Below, one piece after another: positions 6,822-9,946 of a DNA stretch of 9,946 bases. Source of the DNA: Chloroflexota bacterium (GTDB lineage: Bacteria > Chloroflexota > UBA5177 > JANWHV01). Under the pieces are notes generated by a model. It was not told where the DNA came from. It made no database searches and was given only the letters and a program-made list of their open reading frames with translations. Position 1 is the first letter of the stretch. Each line of letters opens with the position of its first letter. A program made the translations under genes and the position numbers. The stretch covers positions 1 through 9,946 of the forward strand of contig JAICHN010000170.1 in assembly GCA_025924845.1 (NCBI GenBank), written 5' to 3'.

Positions 6822-8375
6822 TTGCGACGGCAGTATGACCTGGTCATTATCGGCACCGGGGCGGGTGGCGGCACCCTCGCCTACGCGCTGCGTGACAGCG
6901 GGTTGTCTATCTTGCTGATCGAGCGGGGTGGTTATCTGCCGAGGGAGCCTGAAAACTGGAGTCCGGAAGCGGTCTTCGACCGGGGGCGCTACAAGGCGCC
7001 CGAGTTATGGCAAGATGGGTGGACCGGGCAGTCGTTTCAACCTGGGATCCACTATTTCGTGGGCGGCAATACCAAGGTCTATGGCGCCGCTCTGCCGCGC
7101 CTGCGCCGCGAGGATTTCGGCGCCCTTGAGCATCACGAGGGCATCTCTCCGCCCTGGCCCATAAGCTATAACGATCTGGAGCCCTATTATGGGCAGGCCG
7201 AACAACTCTATAGGGCGCATGGCGCCGGTAATGAAGACCCGACCGAGCCCCCGCGATCAACGCCCTATCCCTACACCGCCGTACCCCACGAGCCCTACAT
7301 CGCCGATGTAGAGGCGCGGCTGCGCGCGCAGGGCCTTCATCCTTTCTCCCTCCCCCTGGGGATCGATTGGCGGCCGGATGGGCGCTGCATCCGGTGCAAG
7401 ACCTGCGATGGATTTCCCTGCCGGGTGCATGCCAAGAGCGATGCCGATGTGTGCTGCGTCCGCCCCGCCCTGATTCGCCCCGATATCGACCTCCTCACCC
7501 ACGCCTACGCCCAGCGGCTGCTCATTGACCGGGGCGAGCGCCGCATCAGCGGCGTGGCCATCGAACACCATGGAGACGCCCTGGAGATACGAGCGGAGAT
7601 CGTAGTGGTTGCCTGCGGAGCAGTGAATTCGGCCGCTCTGCTTTTACGCTCGGCAACCCCGACCCATCCGCATGGACCGGCCAATAGTACCGGTCTGGTG
7701 GGACGCAACTACATGGTGCATAACAATACCGCCTTGATGGCCGTCCATCCCACTCGCCGCAACACCGGCGTCTTCCAGAAGACGCTGGCCATCAACGATT
7801 TCTATCTGAGGGGCGACGACTGGCCCTTCCCCATGGGCAATCTCCAGTTGCTGGGGAAATTGCAGGCCGGGATGCTGACCGCCGACCAGCCGTTGGTTCC
7901 GCGCCGCGTGTTGCGGGAAATCGCCGATCGCAGCATCGATTGGTGGGTGATGTCCGAGGATCTGCCGGATCCGGAAAACCGCGTCACTCCGGCGCCCGAC
8001 GGAACAATCCGCGTCTACCGGCGTCCCACGAACCTCTCGGCGCACATCCGCCTGGTTCGGCGGGCGCGGCGGATGATGCGTGAGGCCGGCTATCCCCTCG
8101 TACTCACGCGCCGGATGGGAATCGAGACCAACTCCCATCAATGCGGCACCCTTCGCTTTGGCCATGATCCGGCAACGTCGGTGCTCGATCCCTATTGTCG
8201 CGCCCATGATCTCGACAATCTCTACGTCGTCGACAGTTCATTCTTCCCGTCCTCGGCGGCAAGCAATCCGGCCCTCACCATCGCGGCCCAGGCCCTACGG
8301 GTAGGAGACCATATGCGATCCCGCTATTCCCTTCCCCCCAGAACGATCAGCCGAGTCACGGGAGTAGAGAACTGA
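6822..8375 (+). CDS. GMC-family FAD-dependent oxidoreductase with Cys-rich insert
   Basis: This 517-residue flavoprotein of the glucose-methanol-choline group oxidises a hydroxyl, probably of a sugar or polyol. An N-terminal FAD Rossmann motif GTGAGG (G11, G13, G16) leads to E34 at the end of the second strand. HYFVGGNTKVYGAAL is the GMC glycine/asparagine region near FAD. The catalytic pair is H439 (SHQCGTLRFG) and N482 (ASNPALTIAAQ). A Cys-rich segment C189-x2-C192-x2-C195-x4-C200, followed by C211 and C212, is unusual and recalls the iron-sulfur binding segments of FAD-glucose dehydrogenase-like GMC proteins. The start is taken as TTG 6822, 8 bases after AGAGGAG. An in-frame GTG at 6813, overlapping the GH88 stop, is the alternative. 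No signal peptide or Tat motif is seen. Its stop overlaps the next start, so the two GMC genes are probably co-translated. Confidence 0.88.
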   Translation: MRRQYDLVIIGTGAGGGTLAYALRDSGLSILLIERGGYLPREPENWSPEAVFDRGRYKAPELWQDGWTGQSFQPGIHYFVGGNTKVYGAALPRLRREDFGALEHHEGISPPWPISYNDLEPYYGQAEQLYRAHGAGNEDPTEPPRSTPYPYTAVPHEPYIADVEARLRAQGLHPFSLPLGIDWRPDGRCIRCKTCDGFPCRVHAKSDADVCCVRPALIRPDIDLLTHAYAQRLLIDRGERRISGVAIEHHGDALEIRAEIVVVACGAVNSAALLLRSATPTHPHGPANSTGLVGRNYMVHNNTALMAVHPTRRNTGVFQKTLAINDFYLRGDDWPFPMGNLQLLGKLQAGMLTADQPLVPRRVLREIADRSIDWWVMSEDLPDPENRVTPAPDGTIRVYRRPTNLSAHIRLVRRARRMMREAGYPLVLTRRMGIETNSHQCGTLRFGHDPATSVLDPYCRAHDLDNLYVVDSSFFPSSAASNPALTIAAQALRVGDHMRSRYSLPPRTISRVTGVEN

Positions 8376-9946
8376 TGGACAACCGCCGTTTCCACTACAT
8401 TGTCGTAGGAGCGGGCGCCGCCGGCTGCGTGGTGGCCCATCGCCTGAGCGCCAATCCGGATGTCCGCGTACTGCTGCTTGAGGCGGGCGGCCCGGATCGT
8501 TCGCCCCTCATTCATATGCCTGCCGGGTTCACCAAGCTCACCAGTCCGGCGGTCAATTGGGGATTCGCCACCGTTCCTCAACCGGAACTCGGCCTGCGGC
8601 CTATGCACTATCCGCAGGGAAGGACGTTGGGAGGAAGCACTTCGATCAACGCTATGATCTATATTCGCGGCCATCGGCTCGACTACGACGAATGGCGCGA
8701 TCTCGGCAACGCGGGCTGGGGGTACGACGGTGTATTGCCCTACTTCAAAAAGGCGGAGAACAATGAACGTTTCGTCGATGCCTACCACGGGGTCGGCGGC
8801 CCGCTCAACGTCGCCGACCAGGTCCAGCACAATCCCCTGACCAGGGCGTTCGTCCGCGCCGCCCAGGAGGTCGGGATCCCGTACAATTCGGACCTGAACG
8901 GCGCCAAACAGGACGGGGTGAGCTTCTATCAGGTGACGCAACGCAATGTGCGCCGCGAGAGCGCCGCCACCGCCTATCTGCGGCCCGCCCGGAAGCGCCC
9001 AAATCTGGAGATCGTGACCCACGCCACCGTGACCCAGGTGCTGGTCGCGCAGGGTCGCGCGGTAGGGGTGAAGTATGGCGATAACGGGCAGGAGCGGACC
9101 GTGTACGCGGAGAACGAGATCGTCCTCAGCGGCGGCGCGGTCAATTCGCCGCGCTTACTTCTCCTGTCGGGTATCGGTCCGGCCGCCGAACTGCGAGCGC
9201 TCGGCCTAGCGGTGGTGCATGACTTACCGGGGGTCGGCAAGAATTTCCAGGATCACATGGATGTGTATATTGCCGCCGAGAGCAGCCGGCCGATCAGTTA
9301 CAACGGCGAGGATCGCTGGTTCCGTGCCATACCGCACGGCCTACAGTATCTGCTCTATAAGACCGGCCCGGTCACTGCCTGCGTCGCCGAGGCGGGATGC
9401 TTCCTTCGCAGTAGCGCCGAGGTCCGCTCGCCGGACATTCAGATCCACTGCTTGCCCGCCTACGTGGTCGATCATGGCCGCATGCGGATCAAGGGGCACG
9501 GCATCACGATCAATACTTGCCACCTGCGCCCACGCAGCATTGGAGAGGTTACGCTGCGTTCGGCCAATCCCCTGGATGCCCCGGCGATCAATCCCCGCTT
9601 TCTTGCCGATCCCTACGACTGGAAGGTCTCCATTGAGGGATTCAAATGGGGGCGGCGGATCCTCGCGGCGCCGGCCTTTGCCCCCTACATCAAGCGGGAG
9701 CGCCTGCCCGGCGCCCGCGCCCAATCGGACGAGGAGATCCGCGCCTATATTCGCACCTGGGCCAAGACCGACTATCATCCCGTGGGTTCTTGCCGGATGG
9801 GCGAGGATCGGATGGCGGTGGTCGATACCCAGTTGCGCGTGCGGGGCATAGAGGGACTGCGGGTGATCGACGCCTCGATCATGCCTACCCTGATCAGCGG
9901 CAACACGCAGGCGCCTGCGATCATGATTGGGGAAAAGGGCGCCGCG
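8375..9946 (+). CDS. GMC-family FAD-dependent oxidoreductase, choline-dehydrogenase-like (3' end outside window)
   Basis: This gene is open through 524 codons to the last base and probably lacks only a short tail. The FAD-binding motif GAGAAG is at G12/G14/G17 with E36 in LLLEAGG. GMC signature 1 is at about 82-99 ([18 protein letters not shown]) and signature 2 at about 254-268 ([15 protein letters not shown]). The catalytic pair is H468 in [10 protein letters not shown] and N510 in [13 protein letters not shown]. This is the BetA/alkane- and PEG-alcohol dehydrogenase branch, which oxidises primary alcohols to aldehydes; the true substrate is unknown and choline is only the name-giver. The ATG at 8375 shares its A with the TGA of the preceding GMC gene, and GGAG at 8361-8364 lies 10 bases upstream. 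It differs clearly from its neighbour (no Cys insert, different active-site motifs), so it is not a recent duplicate. Confidence 0.92.
   Translation, partial: MDNRRFHYIVVGAGAAGCVVAHRLSANPDVRVLLLEAGGPDRSPLIHMPAGFTKLTSPAVNWGFATVPQPELGLRPMHYPQGRTLGGSTSINAMIYIRGHRLDYDEWRDLGNAGWGYDGVLPYFKKAENNERFVDAYHGVGGPLNVADQVQHNPLTRAFVRAAQEVGIPYNSDLNGAKQDGVSFYQVTQRNVRRESAATAYLRPARKRPNLEIVTHATVTQVLVAQGRAVGVKYGDNGQERTVYAENEIVLSGGAVNSPRLLLLSGIGPAAELRALGLAVVHDLPGVGKNFQDHMDVYIAAESSRPISYNGEDRWFRAIPHGLQYLLYKTGPVTACVAEAGCFLRSSAEVRSPDIQIHCLPAYVVDHGRMRIKGHGITINTCHLRPRSIGEVTLRSANPLDAPAINPRFLADPYDWKVSIEGFKWGRRILAAPAFAPYIKRERLPGARAQSDEEIRAYIRTWAKTDYHPVGSCRMGEDRMAVVDTQLRVRGIEGLRVIDASIMPTLISGNTQAPAIMIGEKGAA

Noticed and set aside
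1..9946. CRISPR arrays, tRNA or rRNA genes, transposons, integrase sites
   Set aside because: No regularly spaced repeats, no tRNA-like or rRNA-like sequence, and no transposase or integrase reading frame were seen.

Overview
This is a GC-rich bacterial window (roughly two thirds G+C by eye). It holds eight protein-coding genes, all on the + strand, with little non-coding sequence after position 1219. Codon use is strongly G/C-ending, stop codons are mixed (TAG is used three times in seven), and GTG and TTG starts occur beside ATG. The gene content would suit a GC-rich soil or thermophilic heterotroph such as a member of the Chloroflexota. That assignment is a guess from style and content; no rRNA or marker gene is present.

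Region 1 (1-338) has no convincing gene. Region 2 (339-1031) is a single small integral membrane protein. Its C-terminal half looks like the pore-loop/last-helix unit of two-TM potassium channels, but without the TVGYG selectivity filter. Region 3 (1032-1218) is the control region for what follows: a textbook sigma-70-type promoter (TTGACA, 17 bp, TATAGT) with a perfect 16-bp palindrome lying on the expected transcription start.

Region 4 (1219 to the window end) is one tightly packed operon of at least seven genes, with gaps between -1 and 13 bp. In order: a LacI-type repressor, a Gfo/Idh/MocA oxidoreductase very like 1,5-anhydro-D-fructose reductase, a fused family I (YdiF/propionate type) CoA-transferase, a crotonase-fold enoyl-CoA hydratase, a cytoplasmic GH88 unsaturated-glucuronyl hydrolase, a GMC flavoprotein with a Cys-rich insert, and a second GMC flavoprotein of the choline-dehydrogenase type that runs off the end of the window.

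The repressor most likely binds the palindrome in its own promoter and so controls the whole operon in response to a sugar-like ligand. The operon combines sugar chemistry (GH88, anhydrosugar/ketosugar reductase, two GMC dehydrogenases or oxidases) with acyl-CoA chemistry (CoA-transferase, crotonase). I do not recognise this combination as a described pathway. One reading is catabolism of an oxidised or unsaturated carbohydrate, or of a glycoside with an acyl or alcohol aglycone: the sugar part is released and redox-processed, and the acid part is activated to a CoA thioester and hydrated. No transporter, lyase or secreted protein of the system is visible in the window, so the substrate is unknown.
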